Below, piece by piece: positions 16,079 through 24,487 of a stretch of 64,000 bases of DNA. The notes beneath the pieces are model-generated. The model worked only from the letters and a program-made list of their open reading frames with translations, was not told the origin of the DNA and did not search any database. This stretch comes from Vibrio agarivorans (GTDB lineage: Bacteria; Pseudomonadota; Gammaproteobacteria; Enterobacterales; Vibrionaceae). A program made the translations under genes and the position numbers. Within the stretch, counting starts at the first letter, position 1; every line of letters starts with the position of its first letter. Location: positions 682,001 through 746,000 of the forward strand of contig NZ_JAUFQF010000001.1 of NCBI RefSeq assembly GCF_030409635.1, in the 5' to 3' direction.

Positions 16079-17791
16079 TTATTGTTGTGTCGCCGTAACG
16101 CACACATTCGACGCTTTCTTCTTTTTCGAGTAGCGAGCAATAATTCCCACCAGCATCACCACTCCACATAGGCCGTAGACCTGCATGAAGGTTGAGTCAT
16201 CAGAAACAAAACCTACGCTGCTGAACATGATGTAAGCGCCCAATACCATGTATAAAATTATGGCTGAGGCTTCAAAGCGGAACTCCCAAGGGGTTATGTC
16301 CATTGATTCGTTCACTGGCATTTCATACGCTTCTGCACGTGGTGCGAAGTGGCCAATAACAAACATCAGTGCTGTACACACAACAAACAAAATCGCTAAC
16401 TGGTGTAAGAAGTGGATTGGTGTTTTGAAGATCAACTGCATTGAAGCATAAGAGGCGACGAAGACGACCAGTGCAACTTTTGCCGCGATTGCTGGTACAC
16501 GTTTAGAGATGTAGCCAACAAACACGATGGTGAAGATTGGCACACTAAAGAAGCCTGCCACCATTTGTAGGTATTGGAACAAACCTTCTGGTGCGTACAT
16601 GATGAATGGTGCAATGCAGATTGCTACGATAGCGATAATGACACCGAACACGCGCCCTTTGGCAACTAGCTCTTGATCAGATAGTCCTTGTTTAGCAAAA
16701 ATAGGTTTGTAGACATTCAGAGCAAACAGGGTTGTTGAGCTGTTTAGCACGCCGTTAAATGTCGATAGGATGGCACCAAACATTACCGCGACAAAGAAAC
16801 CCACCAGCGGTTTAGGCAAGACTTCGTTCACCAAGCGAGTGTACATGGTGTCTGGGTTACCAGCGTCTGCGCCAAACATGTGGAACGCGATAATACCTGG
16901 GATGATAAGAAATAGCGGTGAGATAACCTTGATGGCACCCGCCCAAATAACGCCTTTTTGGCCTTCACGTAAGTTCTTAGCACCCAGCGCACGTTGGATA
17001 ATCGACTGGTCTGTCCCCCAGTAGTAGAGGTTTACTAACAGTAGGCCGGTAAATAAGGTTGAGAACGGAAGTGGATCGCTTGACGTACCGACAGATTGCA
17101 GTTTCTCTGGCGCTGCGTGCAATAGAATATCTAAACCACCACCGAAGCTGCCCCCACCTAGTGCGAATAGGCCAAATACTGGGATCATCAATCCACCGAT
17201 GATCAAACCGACACCGTTGATGGTATCAGCTATAACCACTGCTTTTAAGCCACCATAGATGGCGTAGAAGAAGCCCAGTAAACCGATGGTTGCACTAATA
17301 AGCGCAATCGCTTGAAACTCACTAATGCCCAATAAGCCTTCTATGTCGAAGATGCCTGTCAGTACCACAGCGCCAGCATAAAGTGTTGTCGGTAGAATGT
17401 TAATCACGTATTGGCACAAGAATAACAGCGTCACAAACTTCTTCACGCCCAGATCATAACGGCTCTCTAAGAAGTCTGGCACCGTTGTGATGCCTTGCTT
17501 GAGATAGCGCGGTACAAGATACAGCGCAATCAACACTAGCGTGATACCACTAGCAACTTCCCACCCCATGACCGACATATTGTGGGTGTACGACTGTGCA
17601 GACATGCCAACAAAGCTGGTGGCACTTAGGTTAGTAAGAATGAGTGAAGATGCGATAAGACCGCCGGTTAATGAACGCCCTCCTAAAAAGAAGCCGTCGT
17701 GGGAGTCATTTTTTGAGTGTTTTACTTTGCTATATGTAAACCAGACGACAAATCCAGTGAACAGCAAGAATGAAATGATGGTAGTGGCCAT
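16079..17791 (-). CDS. yidK: Sodium:solute symporter, YidK-like
   Basis: A member of the sodium:solute symporter (SSS) family with 14 or so membrane segments in 570 residues. The N-terminal signature is close to E. coli YidK: FFLGGRSLTGGLIASSLILT, LSATSFVGMSAQSY, VMGWEVASGITL, YLKQGITTVPDFLESRYD. VSGLT-type galactose transporters belong to the same superfamily. The gene lies 144 bp downstream of alpha-galactosidase on the same strand, and a LacI gene lies beyond that. The probable role is sodium-driven uptake of galactosides such as melibiose or raffinose-type sugars. Substrate identity is inferred from context. Confidence 0.87.
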   Translation of the reverse strand: MATTIISFLLFTGFVVWFTYSKVKHSKNDSHDGFFLGGRSLTGGLIASSLILTNLSATSFVGMSAQSYTHNMSVMGWEVASGITLVLIALYLVPRYLKQGITTVPDFLESRYDLGVKKFVTLLFLCQYVINILPTTLYAGAVVLTGIFDIEGLLGISEFQAIALISATIGLLGFFYAIYGGLKAVVIADTINGVGLIIGGLMIPVFGLFALGGGSFGGGLDILLHAAPEKLQSVGTSSDPLPFSTLFTGLLLVNLYYWGTDQSIIQRALGAKNLREGQKGVIWAGAIKVISPLFLIIPGIIAFHMFGADAGNPDTMYTRLVNEVLPKPLVGFFVAVMFGAILSTFNGVLNSSTTLFALNVYKPIFAKQGLSDQELVAKGRVFGVIIAIVAICIAPFIMYAPEGLFQYLQMVAGFFSVPIFTIVFVGYISKRVPAIAAKVALVVFVASYASMQLIFKTPIHFLHQLAILFVVCTALMFVIGHFAPRAEAYEMPVNESMDITPWEFRFEASAIILYMVLGAYIMFSSVGFVSDDSTFMQVYGLCGVVMLVGIIARYSKKKKASNVCVTATQQ

Positions 17792-17935
17792 TTCTTAATA
17801 CCTTTTGTTTAAGGTGCACGAACCCCCACCGCTATGAGTGTCTGACTGTCACTTAAGGGTTACAGGCTATTTTTACCTGTAAGCATCTAGTGTTCGTCGG
17901 GGTTTAGTGTCACCGTGTCCGTTATTGGTTGAGTG

Positions 17936-20041
17936 TTATAAATTTTTTGTAATGTGTAGGACCAGAGCACTCTCTGGGTCGAGGATCGGCAGTGTTAAAC
18001 CGATTTCTCTCAGATTATCGCCACTCAAGCGGATCGTTTTGCCTATCCATTCTGGCCGATGTTTCATCAACTGAAATGATGTATTAGGCATCTCTACGAT
18101 ACGAACAGAGTACGACGCTTTCGGGTCGACACAACTAATTCGCACAGGCGCAGGAAGTGCATGTGATGGCATCGCCAATTGGCATACTGTCACGAGCATC
18201 TCTTGATCATTTTCAACGCCATAGATGAACTGTCTTTCGTCTGCAGCATCTAGGCGGAAATTGCGCCCTGAGTGAATCAAATCACGATGCGTTTTGTGCA
18301 GTTCAATGTATTTAGCGAAGGCTTGTTTCTCTTCGGAGGATTCTTTTACTGGGTCTAGCTCTACCCCCATGTGTCCTTGCAGCGCAGTCACACCTCGCAT
18401 ATTGATGCCGTGTTTACGCTTGGTTGAGTGACATTCCGCAGGGCCGATGTGTGCGCCCATCACTTCTGGAGGGAAGAAGTAGCTCATGCCACGTTGGATA
18501 GTTTGACGCTCTAGCGCATCATTACAATCTGATGCCCAAAAGCGATGTGTACGCTTTAAGATTTCAAAGTCGATACGGCCGCCGCCTGATGAGCACGACT
18601 CTATCTCCACGTCTGGATGCTGTTCACGTAGAGCATCAAGCAAACGATATAACGCTTGGGTTTGGCCGTTGACTGCGGCTTTGTCTAAGTGTGCCGGCTG
18701 AACAAGCTCTCGGTTCATGTCCCATTTCAGATAGCCAATTTTGTATTGGCTTAATAGATCATTGAGTCGGCCGAACAGGTAAGCAAAACAATCTGGATTT
18801 TGTAAGTCGAGAACATATTGCCAGCGGCCTGACGGCTGCTCATAGCCGTTAACGCCTAATACCCATTCTGGATGTTCGCGATAAAGAATCGACTCTTGGC
18901 TGACCATTTCCGGCTCAACCCACAAACCAAACTCCATACCTTGCTGGTTAACATGCTCAATCACTGGCTCAAGACCATTAGGGTATTTTTTCTCATCTAG
19001 ATACCAGTCACCAAGTGCAGTACGCTCGCCGTCTCGGCCAATAAACCAGCCGTCATCAATAATAAAGCGCTCTACTCCCATTTTTGCTGCTTCGGTGGCC
19101 ATCTGCATGATGTAGTCTGGGTTGTGGTCGAAGTAGATCCCTTCCCACGTATTTAGGTGGACAGGGCGCTGAGCCAACTTGGGGAAACGGATAATATGTT
19201 CGCGGACAAATTGATGAAATCGCGCAGAGATCCCGTTTAAGCCGTCAGCACTGAACGTCGAGTAAAGTGTTGGTGATGAGTAGCTTTCTTGAGGCTGTAA
19301 ACTCGCTTCACCAGAAAGGAGCAATTCGCCCGCTTGGACAAAGCGACGGCCATCACTGCGTACATCAGCGCGCAGACGGTGGTTGCCACTCCAGCCTAAA
19401 TGGAAGCCCCATACTTGCCCACTTTGCTCACTGAACCCTTGCGAGCCAACAAACAGGCCAGGGAAATTTTCATGAGATGTGCGACCACGGCGGTTCTCTT
19501 GAACGAATCCACCATGCTCAAAACCGATACGCTGGGTTTGAAACTCTTGGCACCACCGGCCGTGAAATGTCATCAACTCTTTAGCGTGATATGGCAATGG
19601 CATAGTATTGGTAAGCTTATCGAGTTGATAAGACTGTGAGCCAATGTTTTTGATCGACAATTTTTGCTGCAGAACATCACTTTCAAAATCTAATATAAAG
19701 TCGACGTCAAGCTGTAGCCCTGCGACTGAATCCACTAAACCAAAGGTGACATTCCCCTGCCCTTCGATCACTGATTCAAGTTGAAACACGGGCGCAAAAT
19801 CTGCACCTTGACGATGACCTTCTAGGCCTGGGGAGTTAAAGTGACCTGCACCAAGTTCAGGGCAGACACTCAATGGTACATCTACATCGAGACGCGCTTG
19901 GCTGATTGGGCGCTCGGTGGCGAGAAAAAGTCCCTCGTCGATGGTTGCCACTTTGTTACCCCAATGAATAATTTCGGGAATACGACCGATTTTAAATACT
20001 AGGCTTAAATTTTTGCTTTGTAGGTGAAGTAATTCTGCCAT
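17936..20041 (-). CDS. Alpha-galactosidase, GH36
   Basis: A cytoplasmic glycoside hydrolase family 36 enzyme of about 700 residues. It has an N-terminal beta-sandwich, then the barrel segment WEGIYFDHN, the FIIDDGWFIGRD strand, nucleophile aspartate in GYLKWDMNRE and acid/base aspartate in FWASDCNDALERQ. CSSGGGRIDFEIL lies between them, as in the family. The start MAELLHLQSK was preferred to an ATG nine codons upstream, because that ATG falls inside a putative LacI operator and has no ribosome site. It releases terminal alpha-galactose from sugars imported by the neighbouring symporter. Confidence 0.92.
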   Translation of the reverse strand: MAELLHLQSKNLSLVFKIGRIPEIIHWGNKVATIDEGLFLATERPISQARLDVDVPLSVCPELGAGHFNSPGLEGHRQGADFAPVFQLESVIEGQGNVTFGLVDSVAGLQLDVDFILDFESDVLQQKLSIKNIGSQSYQLDKLTNTMPLPYHAKELMTFHGRWCQEFQTQRIGFEHGGFVQENRRGRTSHENFPGLFVGSQGFSEQSGQVWGFHLGWSGNHRLRADVRSDGRRFVQAGELLLSGEASLQPQESYSSPTLYSTFSADGLNGISARFHQFVREHIIRFPKLAQRPVHLNTWEGIYFDHNPDYIMQMATEAAKMGVERFIIDDGWFIGRDGERTALGDWYLDEKKYPNGLEPVIEHVNQQGMEFGLWVEPEMVSQESILYREHPEWVLGVNGYEQPSGRWQYVLDLQNPDCFAYLFGRLNDLLSQYKIGYLKWDMNRELVQPAHLDKAAVNGQTQALYRLLDALREQHPDVEIESCSSGGGRIDFEILKRTHRFWASDCNDALERQTIQRGMSYFFPPEVMGAHIGPAECHSTKRKHGINMRGVTALQGHMGVELDPVKESSEEKQAFAKYIELHKTHRDLIHSGRNFRLDAADERQFIYGVENDQEMLVTVCQLAMPSHALPAPVRISCVDPKASYSVRIVEMPNTSFQLMKHRPEWIGKTIRLSGDNLREIGLTLPILDPESALVLHITKNL

Positions 20042-20053
20042 CTTGTTTTCCGT

Positions 20054-20068
20054 TGTTTTCGATAACAT
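20054..20068. promoter_or_regulatory. Putative LacI operator 1
   Basis: TGTTTTCGATAACAT, an imperfect palindrome identical to the copy at 20175-20189, 13 nt before the chosen alpha-galactosidase start. It is expected to repress that gene. Confidence 0.6.
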
Positions 20069-20174
20069 TTCGAAGTCAAACTAACCAATAAAGTATGGAT
20101 TACAAACTCAACAGCGGCCAAAACGTGATCAATAGCGCAGCACAGGGCTAAAAAGTGAGCCCTCGATCACTTTA

Positions 20175-20189
20175 TGTTTTCGATAACAT
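20175..20189. promoter_or_regulatory. Putative LacI operator 2
   Basis: Second exact TGTTTTCGATAACAT, 121 bp from the first and about 70 bp before the LacI start. A related half-site (CCGAAAACATT) follows at about 20199. This fits autoregulation and DNA looping. Confidence 0.6.
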
Positions 20190-20256
20190 CAATGTATACC
20201 GAAAACATTTCCCTTGTCGTGCTAACATTACATGCATTGAGAATAAGGGGATGTCG

Positions 20257-21312
20257 ATGGCAGTAACATTTAAGGAAGTCGCTGAACTCGCAGGGGTTTC
20301 TACTCAAACCGTATCGCGTGTGACCAACGGAGCAGAAAGTGTCTCTGCAACCACGCGTAACAGGGTGTTGAAAGCGATTGATCAACTGGGCTATGTACCG
20401 AATAAAGCGGCTCAAGCTCTTAAAGCAAATACCAAGATTATCGGTGTTGTCTCGCTTAGTATGGCGTTTCACGGCGCTGCGATGATTGCCAATGGCATTC
20501 GATTAAGAGCACACGAGCTTGGCTACGCAACTGCCATTTCTGCGGTTGATAATGTTTGCGAAAACCAAATCGAAGATGCTATTCGCGAATTGCTTGGACA
20601 AAAAGTTGAGTCGATTATTGTTATCACCCCAGTGAGTACTGAGTTTGCTATACGACTAACGGAGAAGTACGCCAAGTTTCAACTGTTATTTATCGATGTC
20701 CCACCCCACTCGCCCGTTCATCATGTATGTAGCGCTAATGACCAAGGCGCACGACTTGGAGCTAAACACCTGCTTGAACTTGGTCGTTCTCGGTTTGTGC
20801 TTATTACCGGGCCAGAGGAATCCTCCTCCTCATTAGTTCGCTTAGATGCGTGGAAAGAGGAAATTAAAGCGGCTAACGCCAAGATAAGTGCTCAAAAAAA
20901 AGGTGATTGGCTTACGCCGAGTGGCTACCTTGCCATGACGAGTGTGTTAACCCAAACTCGTGATTTTGACGCGGTGTTGGTCGCTAACGATCAGATGGCG
21001 CTCGGTGTTATGCGAGCACTACACGAACAGGGAATCAACGTCCCTAAAGATGTCTCGGTAGTCGGTTTCGATGGCACTGAAGACAGTGAATTTTTCCATC
21101 CACCGCTCACTACGATTAAACAGAACTTTACTGAACATGGTCACATTGCGGTAGACCAACTGCTTGATATGAAAGAAGGCTCGGACGTTCTAGAGCTTAT
21201 CTTGGACGTTTCTTTAATCGATCGTGAAAGCTCAAGTCGCGTCGATGCATCGGTTTCTGATACCGAGCAAGTAAAACAGCTTCTTGACCAAGCGATGCGC
21301 TTACTCAACTGA
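20257..21312 (+). CDS. LacI-family transcriptional regulator
   Basis: The N-terminal helix-turn-helix reads TFKEVAELAGVSTQTVSRVTNG with the hinge helix NKAAQALKANTK, followed by a periplasmic-binding-like effector domain (VANDQMALGVMRALHEQG, VSVVGFDGTEDSEF). Length is normal. The start MAVTFKEV is 6 nt behind AAGGGG; the longer frame from 20155 would include the operator region. The gene is divergent from alpha-galactosidase, and two identical operators lie between them. It is the likely repressor of alpha-galactosidase and symporter, released by a galactoside. Confidence 0.9.
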   Translation: MAVTFKEVAELAGVSTQTVSRVTNGAESVSATTRNRVLKAIDQLGYVPNKAAQALKANTKIIGVVSLSMAFHGAAMIANGIRLRAHELGYATAISAVDNVCENQIEDAIRELLGQKVESIIVITPVSTEFAIRLTEKYAKFQLLFIDVPPHSPVHHVCSANDQGARLGAKHLLELGRSRFVLITGPEESSSSLVRLDAWKEEIKAANAKISAQKKGDWLTPSGYLAMTSVLTQTRDFDAVLVANDQMALGVMRALHEQGINVPKDVSVVGFDGTEDSEFFHPPLTTIKQNFTEHGHIAVDQLLDMKEGSDVLELILDVSLIDRESSSRVDASVSDTEQVKQLLDQAMRLLN

Positions 21313-21322
21313 TCTCCCCATT

Positions 21323-21360
21323 GGGGTTAGAGCCAAATCGTCCATTTTGGCTCTGACCCC
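21323..21360. repeat. GGGGTCAGAGCC-family palindrome
   Basis: GGGGTTAGAGCCAAAT...TTTTGGCTCTGACCCC, 10 nt after the LacI stop, followed by AATTTAGTTTT. It may terminate the lacI transcript. Confidence 0.85.
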
Positions 21361-21447
21361 AATTTAGTTTTCGGCACTAAATGACCTATTAACTTTATGC
21401 ATTTCGTTTCAATCTGCTATTTCTCCTCCCTGTAAATAGGCAAAACA

Positions 21448-22530
21448 ATGAAGTTAAACCGTCAGTTGGAACAAGAACAGGCCTCTTACGTCAATCACTC
21501 TTATCTTATTGATTGCTCACTAGGCTCTAACCCATTTGGCTGCCCTGATATCAGCCCCGAAGCCACGCATAGCTTTATCGAGGGTATCGATCAATATTAC
21601 AGTTTCCACCACTACGCTGAGATTGCCTATCTCACCTCTTGCTATCTCGGTGTTGATAGTCGTCACCTTACCTTCACTAATGGTTCGCTAGGCGCATTGG
21701 AGTTGATCTTCAATAAACTGATCGATTCGAAAAGTCGCAGTATGATTGGTATTGGCCCTCAGTTTGTCGAAGGGGTTTCAGAATTTATTCAAATTGGTGG
21801 CCATTATCAGGCGATAGATATGTTTCGCTACCCTTGTGAACACTCACTGTTCGCCGCGCTTGAAGCTAAGGTTCAAAAAGAGAAACCTTCGTTGGTGTAC
21901 ATAGATAACCCAAATAATCCAACTGGGCGTATTTATGATAAGTCACACTTAATAAGCTTATGCCAAGTGTGTGAGAAAGCCGGAAGCGTTTTGATCGTTG
22001 ATGAAGCTTATGGTGAGTTTCTACAGCCTGAACAATCCATGAGCAGCGAAACTTTGTGGTATTCAAATCTGCTTGTTCTGAGGAGTTTTTCTAAAGGGCT
22101 TGGGTTGGCTGGTGTTCGACTGGGTTATATTCTTTCATCTCCTAAGCTTACGCCGTTTGTTCAATCTGCCGTGACCGTATTTGCGCCTTCTTTACCTGCA
22201 CTGAAAATTGCTTGTCATATATTACCGAAGGCTCAAGCTTTTGTTGCAGAGAACCTTGTGAACACTGAACGGTTTAAGAAGCAAATGGTTAAGCTTTGCA
22301 AGCAGTGTGGGTTTGACGTTGTGCCAAGCTCAGATCACACACCAATTATGCTGCTGCATATGCCGATGATTGATGTGGCGAAACGCTTGGAAGAGCTCAA
22401 CATAAGAACATGTAGTGGTGAACACTTTTCAATTACGTGCCAACAGGTGGATGAACAATATGCGCGAGTCAGGATTGTGGGTAACGAAAGGGATTTAGAC
22501 CAAATCCGCCTGAGATTAGAGAGCTTATAG
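21448..22530 (+). CDS. PLP-dependent aminotransferase, class I/II (HisC/CobD-like)
   Basis: A pyridoxal-phosphate fold-type I enzyme. The conserved YIDNPNNPTGR loop (about residue 150), VDEAYGEF, and the cofactor-binding lysine in LRSFSKGLGLAGVRLGY (about residue 215) are clear. The overall layout resembles histidinol-phosphate aminotransferase and the CobD decarboxylase group. The true hisC would be expected in a his operon, and no other amino-acid biosynthesis genes lie here, so the substrate is uncertain. It is a single-gene unit between a palindrome and the small exported protein gene. Confidence 0.8.
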   Translation: MKLNRQLEQEQASYVNHSYLIDCSLGSNPFGCPDISPEATHSFIEGIDQYYSFHHYAEIAYLTSCYLGVDSRHLTFTNGSLGALELIFNKLIDSKSRSMIGIGPQFVEGVSEFIQIGGHYQAIDMFRYPCEHSLFAALEAKVQKEKPSLVYIDNPNNPTGRIYDKSHLISLCQVCEKAGSVLIVDEAYGEFLQPEQSMSSETLWYSNLLVLRSFSKGLGLAGVRLGYILSSPKLTPFVQSAVTVFAPSLPALKIACHILPKAQAFVAENLVNTERFKKQMVKLCKQCGFDVVPSSDHTPIMLLHMPMIDVAKRLEELNIRTCSGEHFSITCQQVDEQYARVRIVGNERDLDQIRLRLESL

Positions 22531-22542
22531 CTCGAGAATAAA

Positions 22543-22608
22543 AAGAGGTGCGACAAGAATGCGGGGCAATGGTTAGTTGCCAATAAGAAGTAGTAAGTCA
22601 CACCTCTT
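22543..22608 (-). terminator. Two-armed terminator of the small exported protein gene
   Basis: AAGAGGTG / CACCTCTT arms enclose a second hairpin (GGCAA / TTGCC). The minus strand then reads TTTTTATTC. It lies 9 nt beyond the stop of the 66-residue gene and may also end the aminotransferase transcript. Confidence 0.65.
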
Positions 22609-22616
22609 GGTTCAGT

Positions 22617-22817
22617 TTAGATTGTTTTGCCCTTCCAGTTCTCTTCACCTGGGACTTTACCGCCGCGGCGTTTGCATTCGGTAATCGCGATAGTGCCTTC
22701 ATACTCCCCATTAATATAGCACGGTACAGATGGAACGCCGCCTCGGCCGCCACCATAGCCAGCATAGACGGACACTGAAGTCGACAGCAAAAATATAAAT
22801 GCGATAAGTGTCTTCAT
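22617..22817 (-). CDS. Small exported glycine-rich protein
   Basis: A 66-residue protein with a signal peptide (about residues 1-19), leaving a short mature chain that begins GYGGGRGG and contains two cysteines (VPCYINGEY, ITECKRRGG). The ATG was chosen because AAAAGGAG precedes it by about 8 nt; the frame extends 11 codons upstream without support. No family was recognised. The two cysteines suggest a disulfide in the periplasm. A terminator follows at once, so it is probably a single-gene transcript. Confidence 0.65.
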   Translation of the reverse strand: MKTLIAFIFLLSTSVSVYAGYGGGRGGVPSVPCYINGEYEGTIAITECKRRGGKVPGEENWKGKTI

Positions 22818-22861
22818 GGTTTTATCTCCTTTTGCCCTTTTGTACGTCAAAAGAAGCGAAT

Positions 22862-22899
22862 GGGCTCAGAGCAAAATCAACGAAATTGACTCTGACCCC
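22862..22899. repeat. Diverged GGGGTCAGAGCC-family palindrome
   Basis: GGGCTCAGAGCAAAAT...AAATTGACTCTGACCCC. Several mismatches have accumulated between the arms. It lies 48 nt before the RRM gene. Confidence 0.75.
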
Positions 22900-22946
22900 A
22901 ATGGTTGAGATACTCCGCGCGAATACTCCAACCCAAATGGTTCATT

Positions 22947-23186
22947 ATGAAACTTCTTGTTCGTAACCTTGCTCGTACTACTACGGAGCAAGAGCTTCGT
23001 GTTCTTTTCTCTGAACATGGTTCAGTAACGGTTTGCAACTTAGTACTTGACCAAGAAACTGGTCTTTCAAAGGGTTTTGCCTTTGTTGAAATGCCAAATG
23101 ACGAAGAAGCGAAAGCGGCACTTGAAGCGCTGAACATGACGTCAGTCGCAAAAAGTAAGATTCGCGTGAAAATCGCCGACAAGTAA
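22947..23186 (+). CDS. Single-RRM RNA-binding protein
   Basis: A 79-residue protein that is one RNA recognition motif. RNP2 (LLVRNL) lies at residues 3-8 and RNP1 (KGFAFVEM) near residue 45. Bacterial single-RRM proteins of this kind bind RNA or single-stranded DNA, and some are cold-induced. The chosen ATG follows a weak ribosome site; the frame is open 14 codons upstream through AT-poor sequence with no homology. The gene is bracketed by two palindromes (22862-22899 and 23194-23230), the closest pair around one gene in the window. Confidence 0.85.
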   Translation: MKLLVRNLARTTTEQELRVLFSEHGSVTVCNLVLDQETGLSKGFAFVEMPNDEEAKAALEALNMTSVAKSKIRVKIADK

Positions 23187-23193
23187 TGTCATA

Positions 23194-23230
23194 GGGTCAG
23201 AGCCGGATCGATGGAATTGGCTCTGACCCT
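23194..23230. repeat. GGGGTCAGAGCC-family palindrome
   Basis: AGGGTCAGAGCCGGAT...AATTGGCTCTGACCCT. The outermost G-C pair is replaced by A-T in both arms. It lies between the RRM gene and the converging amidohydrolase gene. Confidence 0.85.
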
Positions 23231-23237
23231 GGTTTGA

Positions 23238-24479
23238 TTATTGCAGGGAGTTTGATTCGAGTTGCAGTAACATTTCGATTACGCACTGAAGTGCAACCTG
23301 AACATCTTCTGTCATAACGGCCTCTTTCGGGTTATGGCTAATGCCCTTTTCACAGCGCATAAACAGCATCCCTACGTCCGTTAAGTGCTGCATTGCAAGC
23401 GCATCATGCCCTGCACCACTTGGTAGGAAATATGGTGAAGATTGAGTAACAACTTCGACCGCATTACCCCATAAGCTTTGCAATGACTGAGCGCATTTCA
23501 CCGCGTCGGCCTGATAAATTTGCTCACACCCCAAATCGACATTGCGATATTTGGCGATGGATTCCAGTTGCTCTAGCAAATGCTCGCAAGCCGATTCCAG
23601 TTTCGTTTGCTCTAGGCTGCGAATGTCGATAGTAAAGCTAACGTCACCAGGAATCACATTAACTGCGCCGCCTTTTACATCACACTTACCGACTGTGGCA
23701 ACAATATCGTTCTCTTTGGCATACGTCTCGATTGTGCTGATCATCTCGGCGACAGCACACAAAGCATCGTGACGCAGCGGTAGCGGCACTGTACCAGCAT
23801 GTCCTGCCACACCAGAAACATAGAGTTTAAAGCGCTTCGCGCCAGCAATTCCAGTGACGACACCAACAGCAAGATCTTGCGCCTCTAGCACTGGGCCTTG
23901 CTCGATGTGGACTTCTAAATACGCTAACGTCTCTTTTGGGTCACGACAGTCGAGTCCTGCTTTACTTGGTAATAGGCCAAAGTCCTGCATGGCTTGCGCC
24001 ATTGTGATGCCTTTAGAGTCTTTTATATCAAACCACTGTGCGTTGAATTGGCCAGCAACAGCGCTTGAGCCAATGAGGGTGGTGTCAAATCTCAAGCCCT
24101 CTTCATCAGCAAACGCAACGACATCAATATTAAAGGGAAACTCATGGTGAGATAGCTGTTTCAACGTCTCAATACCAAGTAAAATCCCCAGATTTCCGTC
24201 GTATTTACCCGCGTTAGTTACCGTGTCACTATGAGAGCCAATAATGACCGTTGGCGCATCCGAATTTGAAGCCGCTTTTCTACCCCACTGATTACCGACA
24301 CTGTCTTCCCAGGTCGTTAGCCCAGCTTCTTCCATCCAAATTGCTAACTGCTGGTGAGCGGCTTTGTGCTCTTTCGTTAAATATCCGCGAGTCAGAGCGC
24401 CTTCATCGCTAGAAAAGTGCGCGAGTGTATCGGCTTTGTCCATAATACTCTGTGCGTGACATTTCGTTGTCTTCAACAT
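23238..24479 (-). CDS. Allantoate amidohydrolase-type M20 hydrolase
   Basis: A hydantoinase/carbamoylase family (M20) metalloenzyme. Metal-site motifs are visible: GSHSDTV, GKYDGNLGI, ADEEGLRF, HIEQGPVLE, and the lid segment HAGTVPLPLRHDA. Members cleave allantoate, ureidoglycolate or N-carbamoyl amino acids. The next gene upstream is a PucG-type ureidoglycine aminotransferase, so allantoate to ureidoglycine is the most likely reaction. AGGAGCC precedes the ATG. It is the last gene of an eight-gene minus-strand unit, with only 8 nt between it and the aminotransferase. Confidence 0.85.
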   Translation of the reverse strand: MLKTTKCHAQSIMDKADTLAHFSSDEGALTRGYLTKEHKAAHQQLAIWMEEAGLTTWEDSVGNQWGRKAASNSDAPTVIIGSHSDTVTNAGKYDGNLGILLGIETLKQLSHHEFPFNIDVVAFADEEGLRFDTTLIGSSAVAGQFNAQWFDIKDSKGITMAQAMQDFGLLPSKAGLDCRDPKETLAYLEVHIEQGPVLEAQDLAVGVVTGIAGAKRFKLYVSGVAGHAGTVPLPLRHDALCAVAEMISTIETYAKENDIVATVGKCDVKGGAVNVIPGDVSFTIDIRSLEQTKLESACEHLLEQLESIAKYRNVDLGCEQIYQADAVKCAQSLQSLWGNAVEVVTQSSPYFLPSGAGHDALAMQHLTDVGMLFMRCEKGISHNPKEAVMTEDVQVALQCVIEMLLQLESNSLQ

Positions 24480-24487
24480 ACTGGCTC

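Noticed and set aside
20108..20175. Possible CRP site between alpha-galactosidase and lacI (GTGAGCCCTCGATCAC)
   Set aside because: The half-sites are separated by 8 instead of 6 bases, so it does not fit the CRP consensus.
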